Part shown: positions 9,376 through 17,709 of the stretch, piece by piece
How positions within the stretch are numbered: the stretch's first letter is position 1
Layout: each line of letters starts with the position of its first letter
Assembly (NCBI RefSeq): GCF_005049105.1
Contig: NZ_SUKA01000001.1
Coordinates: 806,001-870,000, forward strand
Direction of reading: 5' to 3'
Source of the DNA: Sphingobacterium alkalisoli
Lineage (GTDB): Bacteria; Bacteroidota; Bacteroidia; Sphingobacteriales; Sphingobacteriaceae
Length of the DNA stretch: 64,000 bases
Position numbers and translations under genes: made by a program
Notes under the pieces: generated by a model
Seen by the model: only the letters and a program-made list of their open reading frames with translations
Database searches by the model: none
What the model was told of the DNA's origin: nothing

Positions 9376-10422
9376 ATGTCATTTTCGGAAAAAATAATCT
9401 CTTGGTATACAAAAAGCGGCCGCATCTTACCTTGGCGCACGACAAAGGACCCTTACATTATTTGGCTCTCTGAAATAATTCTTCAACAAACCCGCGTTGA
9501 ACAAGGGTTGCCATATTTTCATTCTTTTGTAACAAAATACCCAAACGTTCAGAAATTTGCAGACGCTGAGGAAGGTGATATCCTTCGGCTTTGGCAAGGC
9601 TTAGGTTATTATTCTCGTGCAAGGAACATGCACAGGGCTGCAAAACGTGTTATCGCTGAGTTTCAAGGGAATTTCCCGACACGATATGCGGATGTCATCC
9701 AGTTACCAGGAATAGGGGACTATACCGCTGCGGCAATTTCTTCTTTTTCGATCAATGAAAAACAAGCGGTATTGGACGGAAATGTCTTTCGAGTGCTGGC
9801 GCGTTGTTTCGGTATTGATTTACCGATAAATTCGGGAGAAGGAAAAAAAGTATTTAAAAATCTTGCCCAAGAATTGATATCTGATAGCGTTCCCGGTTTG
9901 CACAATCAAGCGATAATGGATTTTGGTGCAATACAGTGTAAACCTAAGATGCCTCTTTGTGAGACCTGTATTTTTAGATTGGAATGTGTAGCCTTTAACG
10001 AGAATAGAGTTTTTGAATTACCAGTTAAGACTAAAGGAAAAGTAAGCAGGAACAGGTTTTTTCATTATTTTCTTCACGAAAAAGAAAATGCTATATTGAT
10101 GTCAAAAAGGGGTGAAGCAGATGTGTGGGCCAATTTATACGAACTCCCCTTGATAGAAACTGAAAATGAAGTGGATGTAGCCGAGTTAATGCTTCACCAC
10201 GAATTTATCAGACATTTTGATGGTGCAGAGCTGTTGCCGATAAATGGACAAATAAAGCATGTATTAAGTCATCAGAATATTTATGCTCGATTTTATCGTT
10301 TGGAAAATTTGCCAGCGGTAAAGGAAAAAAAAGCAGACTGGAATTACTGTTTGTCAGAAAATTTAAATAATTTAGCTAAACATAAGCTTATTTTTTCTTT
10401 TTTAAATAAGTATATTAGCTAA
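9376..10422 (+). CDS. mutY: A/G-specific adenine glycosylase MutY
   Basis: A base-excision repair enzyme that removes adenine mispaired with 8-oxoguanine. The 348-residue protein has the helix-hairpin-helix motif LPGIGDYTAAAI followed by the catalytic-Asp segment VLDGNVFRVLAR. The four-cysteine iron-sulphur motif CKPKMPLCETCIFRLEC has the canonical C-x6-C-x2-C-x5-C spacing. The C-terminal domain is NUDIX-like (8-oxoG recognition). The ATG at 9376 is preferred over a GTG at 9361, because family members begin near the SFSEKIISWY segment and a CACTTTTG box lies just upstream. ssb follows after 19 bases and is probably co-transcribed. Confidence 0.97.
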   Translation: MSFSEKIISWYTKSGRILPWRTTKDPYIIWLSEIILQQTRVEQGLPYFHSFVTKYPNVQKFADAEEGDILRLWQGLGYYSRARNMHRAAKRVIAEFQGNFPTRYADVIQLPGIGDYTAAAISSFSINEKQAVLDGNVFRVLARCFGIDLPINSGEGKKVFKNLAQELISDSVPGLHNQAIMDFGAIQCKPKMPLCETCIFRLECVAFNENRVFELPVKTKGKVSRNRFFHYFLHEKENAILMSKRGEADVWANLYELPLIETENEVDVAELMLHHEFIRHFDGAELLPINGQIKHVLSHQNIYARFYRLENLPAVKEKKADWNYCLSENLNNLAKHKLIFSFLNKYIS

Positions 10423-10441
10423 ATAAACCCTAAATTATAGT

Positions 10442-10882
10442 ATGTCAAGCGTAAACAAAGTTATTTTAGTGGGACACTTAGGTAAAGATCCTGAGTTGCG
10501 TTACTTAGACGGAAACGTTAGTGTAGCGAGTTTTCCCTTAGCCACCTCCGAAACATTTAATAAAGATGGGAAAAAAATCGAACAGACCGAATGGCATAAT
10601 ATCGTCATGTGGCGCGGACTGGCAGATGTCGCCTCCAAATATCTGAACAAAGGTAGGCTCGTGTACATTGAAGGTAAATTGCGTACCCGCTCGTACGAAG
10701 ATAAGGAGGGAATTAGGCGGTATACAACGGAGATTGTAGCCGAAAGTTTTAATATCTTGGGACGGCGCACGGACTTCGAGAGCCCCGGAGGTAACCAAAC
10801 TAATAATACGAAAGCGAGCCAACAGGAACAGTCTGTTGATTATAAAGAGAATGATGAAGAAAAAGATGGTTTACCTTTTTAA
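10442..10882 (+). CDS. ssb: Single-stranded DNA-binding protein
   Basis: A 146-residue SSB with one N-terminal OB-fold (about residues 1-110; NKVILVGHLGKDPELRY, WHNIVMWRGLADVA, GRLVYIEGKLRTRSY). A disordered linker and the acidic tip ending DGLPF follow; this tip binds partner proteins such as PriA, RecO and exonuclease I. It coats single-stranded DNA in replication, recombination and repair. It follows mutY by 19 bases, an arrangement seen elsewhere in Bacteroidota. Length is slightly short but normal for the phylum. Confidence 0.97.
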   Translation: MSSVNKVILVGHLGKDPELRYLDGNVSVASFPLATSETFNKDGKKIEQTEWHNIVMWRGLADVASKYLNKGRLVYIEGKLRTRSYEDKEGIRRYTTEIVAESFNILGRRTDFESPGGNQTNNTKASQQEQSVDYKENDEEKDGLPF

Positions 10883-10929
10883 TTCATATTAATTAGAATC
10901 CCCTGACAAGGAATTTTAATATTTTGCTG

Positions 10930-10937
10930 TATCTTTG
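10930..10937 (+). promoter_or_regulatory. TAnnTTTG -7 box just upstream of pheS
   Basis: TATCTTTG ends five bases before the pheS ATG at 10943. If used, transcription would start at or within a few bases of the start codon, giving a leaderless or very short-leader mRNA. The -33 TTG is not obvious. Confidence 0.5.
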
Positions 10938-10942
10938 GCTTC

Positions 10943-11983
10943 ATGTTGCAAGATAGAATAAAGCAGTATACCGAAGAGATTGAGCAGATTACGCTATTAT
11001 CCGCTGCAGATGTAGAAAATTACCGGTTAAAATTTTTAGTTTCGAAAGGTGTTGTAAAAGGTTTATTCGAGGAGTTTAAAACCGTTTCTTCTGAGGAGAA
11101 ACGTGTCTTAGGTAAAGTATTGAATGAATTTAAACAATTAGCGGAAAATAAATATCAAGAAGCCCAAGAACTGTTTGGTAAATCTAATACGAATACAGTA
11201 AAACTTGAGGAAGGTGATCTAACGTTACCGGGCGAAGGGTTTCAGCTTGGATCCCGGCACCCGCTTTCCTTAGTACGCAAAGAAATCGTAGAAATTTTTA
11301 AAAAATTAGGATTCGTCGTCGCCGAAGGCCCTGAAATTGAAGACGATTGGCATAATTTCTCTGCATTGAACTTTCCTCCGGAACACCCTGCCAGAGATAT
11401 GCAAGATACATTCTTTATCAAAAAGCAAGATGGTAACGATATTGCACTTCGTACACACACCTCGTCGGTACAGGTACGTCTGATGGAAGCCGGTAAACCA
11501 CCTTTTCGGGCAATTATGCCGGGAAGAGTATACCGTAATGAGGCTATCTCTGCTCGTGCCCACTGTTTTTTTCATCAGGTAGAAGGATTGTATGTCGATG
11601 AGGACGTTTCATTCGCAGATTTAAAACAAACATTGTTTCACTTTGTGCAAGAGTTATACGGCGAAGGTACGAAGGTGCGTTTCCGTCCTTCTTACTTTCC
11701 TTTCACCGAACCGTCGGCAGAAATGGATATCTCGTGTACGATCTGTAAAGGACAGGGTTGTCAATTGTGCAAGGGATCGGGCTGGGTAGAAATTTTAGGA
11801 TGTGGGATGGTAGATCCGAACGTATTGGAGAACTGTGGAATTGATAGCAAAAAGTACTCGGGATTTGCATTTGGAATGGGTATAGAACGTATTACGAACT
11901 TGAAATATGAAATTAAAGACCTGCGTCTTTTCTCTGAGAATGATGTTCGTTTCTTGTCTCAATTTGAAACTGAAATAATATAA
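10943..11983 (+). CDS. pheS: Phenylalanine--tRNA ligase alpha subunit
   Basis: The 346-residue catalytic alpha subunit of the class II heterotetrameric enzyme. The N-terminal coiled-coil arm that contacts tRNA (about 1-90) is followed by the catalytic domain. Motif 2 region is RTHTSSVQVRLME ... RVYRNEAISARAH, motif 3 is GFAFGMGIERI near residue 310, and the family's zinc-like cysteine cluster CTICKGQGCQLCKGSGW is present. The beta subunit gene pheT is not in the window, which is common in this phylum. The next gene starts inside the stop codon (TAATG), so the lipoprotein and possibly the TetR gene share its transcript. Confidence 0.97.
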   Translation: MLQDRIKQYTEEIEQITLLSAADVENYRLKFLVSKGVVKGLFEEFKTVSSEEKRVLGKVLNEFKQLAENKYQEAQELFGKSNTNTVKLEEGDLTLPGEGFQLGSRHPLSLVRKEIVEIFKKLGFVVAEGPEIEDDWHNFSALNFPPEHPARDMQDTFFIKKQDGNDIALRTHTSSVQVRLMEAGKPPFRAIMPGRVYRNEAISARAHCFFHQVEGLYVDEDVSFADLKQTLFHFVQELYGEGTKVRFRPSYFPFTEPSAEMDISCTICKGQGCQLCKGSGWVEILGCGMVDPNVLENCGIDSKKYSGFAFGMGIERITNLKYEIKDLRLFSENDVRFLSQFETEII

Positions 11984-12408
11984 TGCGTATCATTAGGAAT
12001 TTTATTATGATCTTTTTGTTCACCTTGCTTGCTTGGGCCTGTGATAAAGGGGGATGTAATGTTGTTCCTAATGTGGCCTTTAACCAAACGTTTTCTCAAG
12101 CAACGGCGGGAGATGCGTTTCGCCCGAATGGGAGCGATTATGTTTCGGGAGGGGTCAGTGGTTTGATCGTGTATAATATTTCAAATGCAGCTGGTGCTTA
12201 TAGATTTGTTGCTTACGATAGGTGTAGTCCAGTCAATCCTGAGGAGAGGAATCAGGTCGTGATTTCAAACGCTTTTTATGCAGAAGATCCAGTAAGTGGA
12301 GCCAAATGGTTTTTAAAAGATGGTTCGCCTATTGATGTGGCCGAATGTCCTCTTAAGCCGTATTATGTCAGTTCTTTTGGGAATTCATATACTGTAGGAA
12401 ATAATTAA
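11983..12408 (+). CDS. Small lipoprotein, possibly a degenerate Rieske-like fold
   Basis: A 141-residue protein with a signal sequence and lipobox-like LLAWAC, so Cys20 is the probable lipid anchor. The start codon overlaps the pheS stop (TAATG). The C-terminal half (YDRCSPVNP, then DPVSGAKWFLKDGSPID and CPLKPYYVSSFG) recalls the layout of Rieske-type ferredoxins. However, the two CxH cluster-binding pairs are missing, so an iron-sulphur function is unlikely if the resemblance is real. The family is otherwise unrecognised. The tight link to pheS may reflect only convenience of transcription. Confidence 0.75.
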   Translation: MRIIRNFIMIFLFTLLAWACDKGGCNVVPNVAFNQTFSQATAGDAFRPNGSDYVSGGVSGLIVYNISNAAGAYRFVAYDRCSPVNPEERNQVVISNAFYAEDPVSGAKWFLKDGSPIDVAECPLKPYYVSSFGNSYTVGNN

Positions 12409-12411
12409 TCG

Positions 12412-12987
12412 ATGGAACAGGATAAAATAACCGTAGCTATTAAAAAAGCCGCTCGTGAGCTTTTTCGTAAATACGGTTATAATAAAACTAGCGTCAATGA
12501 ACTAGCTAAGCAGTCGCATATTTCGAAAGCGACATTCTATAAATATTTTGCATCAAAAGAGCTTATTCTTCACGCCGTACTGATGGAGTACATTCAAGAA
12601 AATGTACAGGATATCTTGAATAAAGGCGTTCGCGAGCAGGATTTGCCTACTTTTTTAGCGAATACCATTCTTCGCGTTAGTCGAGTTACTTATACTGTAT
12701 GTAATGAGTTCGTGGGTTGGGAATTTATTCGGGAGTCTGCAAATGCGCAGGAGTATCTAAAGACCCTATCGGATGATCTGGAATTTTTACTATTAAGTTC
12801 TTTTATACAAAACGAGACGATAGGTTCAACCATCTCTGAGGAAAAACTTACTTTCCTGATTAAAACGAGTAAAAATATTGTTTTTTCATTTGCTTTTACG
12901 GCGGTAACCGATGCAGATGTAAAGAAAAATTTTATCTCCTTCCAGAAGGAGATGCTACCTCATCTAGTAGCCGCCACGTTACTTTAG
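12412..12987 (+). CDS. TetR/AcrR-family transcriptional regulator
   Basis: A 191-residue regulator with an N-terminal helix-turn-helix (RKYGYNKTSVNELAKQ, then ISKATFYKYFASKELIL, about residues 17-55) typical of TetR proteins. A divergent all-helical ligand-binding domain follows. It starts four bases after the preceding lipoprotein gene and is likely in the same transcript. The target is unknown. A perfect 16-bp palindrome just after its stop (12997-13012) could be its own operator, but that is conjecture. Confidence 0.92.
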   Translation: MEQDKITVAIKKAARELFRKYGYNKTSVNELAKQSHISKATFYKYFASKELILHAVLMEYIQENVQDILNKGVREQDLPTFLANTILRVSRVTYTVCNEFVGWEFIRESANAQEYLKTLSDDLEFLLLSSFIQNETIGSTISEEKLTFLIKTSKNIVFSFAFTAVTDADVKKNFISFQKEMLPHLVAATLL

Positions 12988-12996
12988 TCGAATCCG

Positions 12997-13012
12997 CGAA
13001 TTTGCAAATTCG
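12997..13012. repeat. Perfect 16-bp palindrome between tetR and rlmD
   Basis: CGAATTTGCAAATTCG is fully self-complementary. It has no loop and no T-run, so it is not a standard terminator. It could be an operator for the adjacent TetR-type regulator or chance in AT-rich DNA. Confidence 0.4.
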
Positions 13013-13069
13013 TACTTCGCGTATCTCACAATATGCACCACCCAATACTTAATACTTCCAAAAAAACCG

Positions 13070-13077
13070 TATTTTTG
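13070..13077 (+). promoter_or_regulatory. TAnnTTTG -7 box just upstream of rlmD
   Basis: TATTTTTG ends seven bases before the ATG at 13085, the same arrangement as at pheS and gltX. It predicts a start of transcription at or near the first codon. Confidence 0.5.
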
Positions 13078-13084
13078 CCAAATC

Positions 13085-14500
13085 ATGGGAAGAAGAATAC
13101 CGCAGGAGAAGAAGTTCCTGCACAACATTACTATTGTTGACATAGCGGAAGAGGGGAAAGGTGTCGCCAAACAGGATGATTTGGTGCTTTTTATTGAGAA
13201 GGGGGTGCCGGGTGATATAGTAGATGTTGAATTGCAACGAAAAAAGAAGAACTTTGCGGAAGGCAGAGTCGTTAATATTATTCAAAAATCCGAGTATCGT
13301 GTAGATCCATTTTGTCCGCATTTTGGCGTATGTGGTGGTTGTAAGTGGCAACATATGACCTATGAAGCGCAATTGCAGTTCAAGCAGCAGTCGGTAGATA
13401 ACGCACTCTCCCGTATAGGGAAGGTGGATACTTCCTCCATGGAAAATATTCTTCCATCACAGCAGACGGAGTACTATAGAAACAAGCTAGAGTTCACATT
13501 TTCCAATAAAAGATGGCTCACTTCCCTGGATGAGCAAGTGTCTCCAGATAGCATGGACGCTTTGGGTTTTCACGTTCCAGGTCGTTTTGATAAAATACTG
13601 GATATAGATCATTGCTTTTTGCAGCAGGATCCTTCTAATGAATTACGTAATGCAGTCCGTGATTTTTCCATAACAAAAGGGATTACTTTTTATGACCTAC
13701 GTACACATGAGGGAGCGTTGCGTAATCTTATTATTCGAACTTCTTCAACGGGTGAAGTAATGGTGATCGTTGTTTTTGCTTATCCTGAGGAAGGGCATGT
13801 GGAACAATTGATGTCATTTGTATACAACCAATTTCCAGCTATTACTTCCTTATTATATATTGTCAATCAAAAACGAAACGATACTATTTTTGATCAGGAT
13901 ATTCAGATATATAAAGGACGTGATTTTATCTACGAGGAAATGGAGGGACTGAAATTTAAGGTGGGGGCCAAGTCATTCTACCAAACAAACTCACATCAGG
14001 CGTATGAATTGTATAAAATCACACGTGAGTTTGCGGATCTGAAGGGTCACGAATTAGTTTATGACTTATACACAGGTGCGGGTACGATTGCAAATTTTGT
14101 CGCCCGTACAGTAAAGGAGGTCGTAGGTGTGGAGTATGTGCCGTCGGCTATTGAAGATGCTAAGCTAAATTCGGAAATCAACGGAATAGGGAACACGAAG
14201 TTTTACGCAGGTGATATGAAGGATGTGCTTACCGGTGATTTTGTTGCCCTGCATGGTAAACCCGATGTCGTTATTACGGACCCTCCCCGTGCGGGTATGC
14301 ATGCAGATGTGGTACAGCGCATTCTGGAAATGGAAGCAGAAAAAATTGTCTATGTAAGTTGCAACGCGGCTACACAAGCTAGGGATTTGCAACTGCTTAC
14401 AGCTAAATATGATGTAGTACGCATCAAACCTGTTGATATGTTTCCACATACACAGCACGTCGAAAATGTTGTGCTATTGAAGATTAAAGAACAGAGATAA
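13085..14500 (+). CDS. rlmD: 23S rRNA (uracil-5-)-methyltransferase RlmD
   Basis: A 471-residue SAM-dependent enzyme that methylates uracil in 23S rRNA (U1939 in E. coli numbering). It has an N-terminal TRAM domain and an iron-sulphur motif CPHFGVCGGC, with the fourth Cys in DIDHCF. A Rossmann methyltransferase domain follows with DLYTGAGTIANF, then DPPRAG, and the catalytic nucleophile Cys425 in YVSCNAATQARDL. All key residues are intact. RumA/RlmD is the closest functional match, though RlmC-type specificity cannot be excluded from sequence alone. Confidence 0.93.
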   Translation: MGRRIPQEKKFLHNITIVDIAEEGKGVAKQDDLVLFIEKGVPGDIVDVELQRKKKNFAEGRVVNIIQKSEYRVDPFCPHFGVCGGCKWQHMTYEAQLQFKQQSVDNALSRIGKVDTSSMENILPSQQTEYYRNKLEFTFSNKRWLTSLDEQVSPDSMDALGFHVPGRFDKILDIDHCFLQQDPSNELRNAVRDFSITKGITFYDLRTHEGALRNLIIRTSSTGEVMVIVVFAYPEEGHVEQLMSFVYNQFPAITSLLYIVNQKRNDTIFDQDIQIYKGRDFIYEEMEGLKFKVGAKSFYQTNSHQAYELYKITREFADLKGHELVYDLYTGAGTIANFVARTVKEVVGVEYVPSAIEDAKLNSEINGIGNTKFYAGDMKDVLTGDFVALHGKPDVVITDPPRAGMHADVVQRILEMEAEKIVYVSCNAATQARDLQLLTAKYDVVRIKPVDMFPHTQHVENVVLLKIKEQR

Positions 14501-14524
14501 AGGAATAACGATAGAAAGAGTGAT

Positions 14525-14923
14525 ATGAATTTAGAAGATCTTCTCAATAACGGATCGTCTGGAGAGGACGGTCAACCCGCTAAAAGTAGTCCGTTACAGA
14601 GTTTAAAAGTCGATTTGGATTTTTATAGCGAGTCGATAAAGGAAGTTTCTGCGGAAATGATTGTTGAAGGCTACACGTTATATCCTATCTTTATCGCACA
14701 TCAACATGAAGTAAGTCTAGGACAGGTATTGCTTGACAAGCTAGAATTGGGAACAAATTGGTCAATTAACGTGAGTTCGGTAGAAGAATTTGTAGAGCGA
14801 GGGGTTATAAAAGAAGAGAAGCGAGCTTATTTCGAAAAGCATTTCAAAAAACCCGAAAATTTTATGTGTCTGTTTGTAGTTGTTCCTGATGGCGCAAATT
14901 TTGTTTTTTACCCCTATAAATAA
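14525..14923 (+). CDS. Hypothetical protein, 132 residues
   Basis: A soluble 132-residue protein that I do not recognise. It has a low-complexity N-terminus (NNGSSGEDGQPAKSS), then a compact mixed domain with IVEGYTLYPIFIAHQHE and a C-terminal VVPDGANFVFYPYK. No signal peptide or membrane segment. It starts 24 bases after rlmD and probably shares its transcript. Codon use and base composition match the neighbours, so it is likely a lineage-conserved gene. Confidence 0.75.
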   Translation: MNLEDLLNNGSSGEDGQPAKSSPLQSLKVDLDFYSESIKEVSAEMIVEGYTLYPIFIAHQHEVSLGQVLLDKLELGTNWSINVSSVEEFVERGVIKEEKRAYFEKHFKKPENFMCLFVVVPDGANFVFYPYK

Positions 14924-14989
14924 AAGTGATGAATAGTTTAAAACTTTTTAACATTTGATAGTCTAACTATTTCTTTACTTTAGCCTCTG

Positions 14990-15745
14990 ATGTTAAAACA
15001 AATAATAAAAGCTATATGTTGTCTTTTTGTGCTCTTGCTAGCACTAATTGAAGTGCGTGCTCAAGAAATACCTTCGTTATCTGGACTGGTATTGGATAAA
15101 GATAATGGAAGTCGCATAGAAGATGTAAATGTTGTCAATCTGCGTACAAAAACACGTGCGGTCACAAATAGTTACGGGGTATTCTATATAGAGGCTGCTG
15201 TAGGAGATACATTGTCTCTTACAAAGACTGGGTACGGGTCAATTAAAACTTTTGTTTATACAATGGAAGACATGTTGCTGGAAATGCAATCAGGAATCCA
15301 TTTGGAAACTATAATCGTTAGTCGAAGATCACGAGAGCAACAGATGGAAGATATACTACGAGATTATGGGAAAAAGGGAATCTATAATGGAGGGAAAAAT
15401 AGTGTGGGTACGTATGTAGCTAGCCCTGCTACGGCATTATATAATCTGTTTGGGCGTGAGGCAAAGAACATGAAGCGCTTTGAAAAGTTCATGGATCGTG
15501 AGGTCGATGAAATACAAGTGGATCGGATCTTCAGTAAGGCCAAAATTGCCGAAATTACGGGATTGAGCGGTGACGATCTTCAAAACTTTATGGACCTCTA
15601 TAGACCGTCTCTTTCTATGGCACAAAACTGGGGACAATATGATCTCTTGGATTATGTAAATCGCTCATTAAAATCGTGGAATGAACAGGGAAGACCTGCT
15701 TCTCAAAAATTGCCCAAATTGTATATCCCACCTCAGTCAAAATAA
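14990..15745 (+). CDS. Carboxypeptidase-like regulatory-domain protein
   Basis: A 251-residue exported protein with a signal peptide (cleavage near VRAQ, residue 25). An N-terminal beta-sandwich follows (about 28-110; LSGLVLDKDNGSRIEDVNVVNL, TNSYGVFYIEAAVGDTLSLTKTGY) of the kind found before TonB receptors and in stand-alone Bacteroidota envelope proteins. The C-terminal 140 residues are helical and unrecognised. A near-consensus box TACTTTAG at 14976-14983 lies seven bases before the ATG. Role unknown, probably periplasmic or envelope-associated. Confidence 0.8.
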   Translation: MLKQIIKAICCLFVLLLALIEVRAQEIPSLSGLVLDKDNGSRIEDVNVVNLRTKTRAVTNSYGVFYIEAAVGDTLSLTKTGYGSIKTFVYTMEDMLLEMQSGIHLETIIVSRRSREQQMEDILRDYGKKGIYNGGKNSVGTYVASPATALYNLFGREAKNMKRFEKFMDREVDEIQVDRIFSKAKIAEITGLSGDDLQNFMDLYRPSLSMAQNWGQYDLLDYVNRSLKSWNEQGRPASQKLPKLYIPPQSK

Positions 15746-15791
15746 AAAGTGCTTTTTTTAACGCTTGGGCAGCGATTAGACGAACCTACTT

Positions 15792-15799
15792 TACTTTTG
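15792..15799 (+). promoter_or_regulatory. TAnnTTTG -7 box upstream of the OmpA-like gene
   Basis: TACTTTTG matches the consensus exactly, with a TTG at 15765-15767 (24 bases upstream, a little longer than usual). It would give a leader of about 45-50 bases. Confidence 0.45.
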
Positions 15800-15850
15800 G
15801 CATTTACTTTGTTTACTACTTAGAGTAATAAATTAAAATAATTATTGGTT

Positions 15851-16540
15851 ATGAAAATGAATAAAAAATTGGCGGTGTATGGTCTTTCTTTGGCCACGTC
15901 AGCAATGTTATTAGGAAGCTGTTCAGCAGTTCAAAATACAAATAGCACTACTAAAGGTGCTGTCATCGGGACGGCAGCTGGTGGTGCGGTAGGTGCATTG
16001 ATAGGAGGTAAAGCAGGTAATACGGCTGTTGGCGCTATAGCAGGTGCTGTGATAGGAGGTGCCGCCGGAACGTTGATTGGCCGGAAAATGGATAAGCAAG
16101 CTAAGGAGATCGAAAACACTGTAGCTGGTGCCGAAGTTATCAAAGCCGATGAAGGTATTATCGTAAAATTCGATGAAGGCATATTGTTTGATTTTAATAG
16201 TTCGAACTTAAAAACTGCAGCAAAATCTAATATTGCTAATCTAGTGGCTACGTTAAATAAGGAGCCAGGAACTGAAATCTTGGTAATTGGACATACGGAT
16301 AATATTGGTTCTTTATCTGCTAATCAGAAAGTTTCTGAGGCGCGTGCTGCTGCAGTAAAATCATATGCTGTATCACAAGGTCTAACTGGAACACGGGTGA
16401 AAACACAAGGTAAAAATTATTCTGAACCCCTTGCTTCAAATGATTCGGATGCAGGACGTGCTGAAAATCGTCGTGTAGAGATTGTTATTGTAGCGGGTGA
16501 TCAAATGGTGAAAGAAGCAAAAGCAGAAGCGGGTCAGTAA
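15851..16540 (+). CDS. OmpA-family lipoprotein with glycine-zipper domain
   Basis: A 229-residue outer membrane lipoprotein. The signal ends in a lipobox MLLGSC (Cys about 24). A glycine-zipper stretch rich in GAVIG/GGAVGALIGG repeats follows (about 35-80), then a C-terminal OmpA domain that binds peptidoglycan. Its key residues are visible in IGHTDNIGS and NQKVSEARAAAVKSY and in GRAENRRVEI. Start placed at the ATG at 15851 rather than an upstream TTG. A strong intrinsic terminator follows, so this is a single-gene unit. Its role is probably to link the outer membrane to the wall. Confidence 0.93.
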   Translation: MKMNKKLAVYGLSLATSAMLLGSCSAVQNTNSTTKGAVIGTAAGGAVGALIGGKAGNTAVGAIAGAVIGGAAGTLIGRKMDKQAKEIENTVAGAEVIKADEGIIVKFDEGILFDFNSSNLKTAAKSNIANLVATLNKEPGTEILVIGHTDNIGSLSANQKVSEARAAAVKSYAVSQGLTGTRVKTQGKNYSEPLASNDSDAGRAENRRVEIVIVAGDQMVKEAKAEAGQ

Positions 16541-16570
16541 ACGGATCATCATTTATAAATAATATTGACA

Positions 16571-16608
16571 TAAGGTGTTGCTCCGAAGAGCAACACCTTA
16601 TTTTTTTA
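16571..16608 (+). terminator. Strong intrinsic terminator after the OmpA-like gene
   Basis: Perfect 13-bp stem (16571-16583 with 16588-16600) around a CGAA tetraloop, directly followed by TTTTTTT. A textbook rho-independent terminator for the plus strand. Confidence 0.95.
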
Positions 16609-16774
16609 CAAAATATTGTTTGGAAAACATCTAATCAATTCAATGCTGGTGTAACAGCCTGCTATAGTTATAGCACGTGTAGATGTAAAATATATAACAC
16701 GTTAACGAATGTTGTTGCAATTTTAAATACAGATAATAAGAATCTTGTGGGAATTTTATAAATTGCATAGGAAT

Positions 16775-17569
16775 ATGGATGGATTAGACTTCAATTTATT
16801 AGAGGGTTTTCGGCTGTTGGATATTATAGATATCCTGTTGGTGGCTGTAATTATTTATTATATCTACAGTTTGATCAAAGGAACTATTGCTGTTAATATT
16901 CTCGTAGGGGTCGGTCTTTTCTATGGTATTCATCTTGTAGTTAAACAATTGGAGATGAGGTTGTTGACAGAGATTTTCGGAGGTTTTATTTCTGTCGGTT
17001 CTATTGCATTGATTGTTGTATTCCAACAAGAAATCCGAAGGTTCTTGCTTCATATTGGTAAGAATATATCGCTAAGGCGAAAGAAATTTTTTTGGAGTTT
17101 TTTGGGAAATAAACGAACGGCACAACATGACCGCTCGGAGGAAATTAAGCCAATTATAGAAGCTTGTAAAAGTATGTCAAAATCACGCACGGGCGCTTTA
17201 CTTGTTTTTTCTAAATATTTTGATGAGGAGTATTATCAAACCAGTGGTGAGTATGTTGATGCCCCAGTGTCCAAAAGATTGTTAGAAAGTATATTCTTTA
17301 AAAATAGTCCTCTGCACGACGGTGCCGCAGTAATAGTCGATTTTAGAGTGATGACGGCGAGTTCAGTATTGCCTTTGTCAGATAGTGAAGACTTACCTCC
17401 TCAATTTGGATTGCGACACCGGGCGGCGATTGGTGTTACCGAAGTATCAGAAGCGGTAGCAGTAATCGTTTCCGAAGAAACCGGAGAAATATCATTTGCA
17501 AAGGATGGAAATATAAATATGAACCTTACACCTGAAGAATTAGAGAAAATCCTTCGAGAGGAGTTGTAG
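16775..17569 (+). CDS. cdaA: Diadenylate cyclase CdaA
   Basis: A 264-residue membrane protein that makes cyclic di-AMP from ATP. Three N-terminal membrane segments (about residues 15-90) precede the DisA-N cyclase domain. The DGA motif (LHDGAAVIVDF) and the RHR motif (GLRHRAAIG) are both intact. The ATG at 16775 is chosen over an upstream TTG at 16745 because the family starts just before the LLDIIDILLV membrane helix. Cyclic di-AMP controls potassium and osmolyte balance and wall homeostasis. No CdaR-type regulator gene adjoins it here. The preceding terminator makes it independently transcribed. Confidence 0.95.
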   Translation: MDGLDFNLLEGFRLLDIIDILLVAVIIYYIYSLIKGTIAVNILVGVGLFYGIHLVVKQLEMRLLTEIFGGFISVGSIALIVVFQQEIRRFLLHIGKNISLRRKKFFWSFLGNKRTAQHDRSEEIKPIIEACKSMSKSRTGALLVFSKYFDEEYYQTSGEYVDAPVSKRLLESIFFKNSPLHDGAAVIVDFRVMTASSVLPLSDSEDLPPQFGLRHRAAIGVTEVSEAVAVIVSEETGEISFAKDGNINMNLTPEELEKILREEL

Positions 17570-17709
17570 TTGTTTGGTCTGCTTCTTTTTCTGAATAAGC
17601 TTTTGTTATATCTTGTTTATTTCGAATTTAATTCTATTTTTTGTATTTTCTGACGAAAATGAGAAAAGTGTTATGTAAATTTACATTATATAAACTTACT
17701 TTTTGTCTT

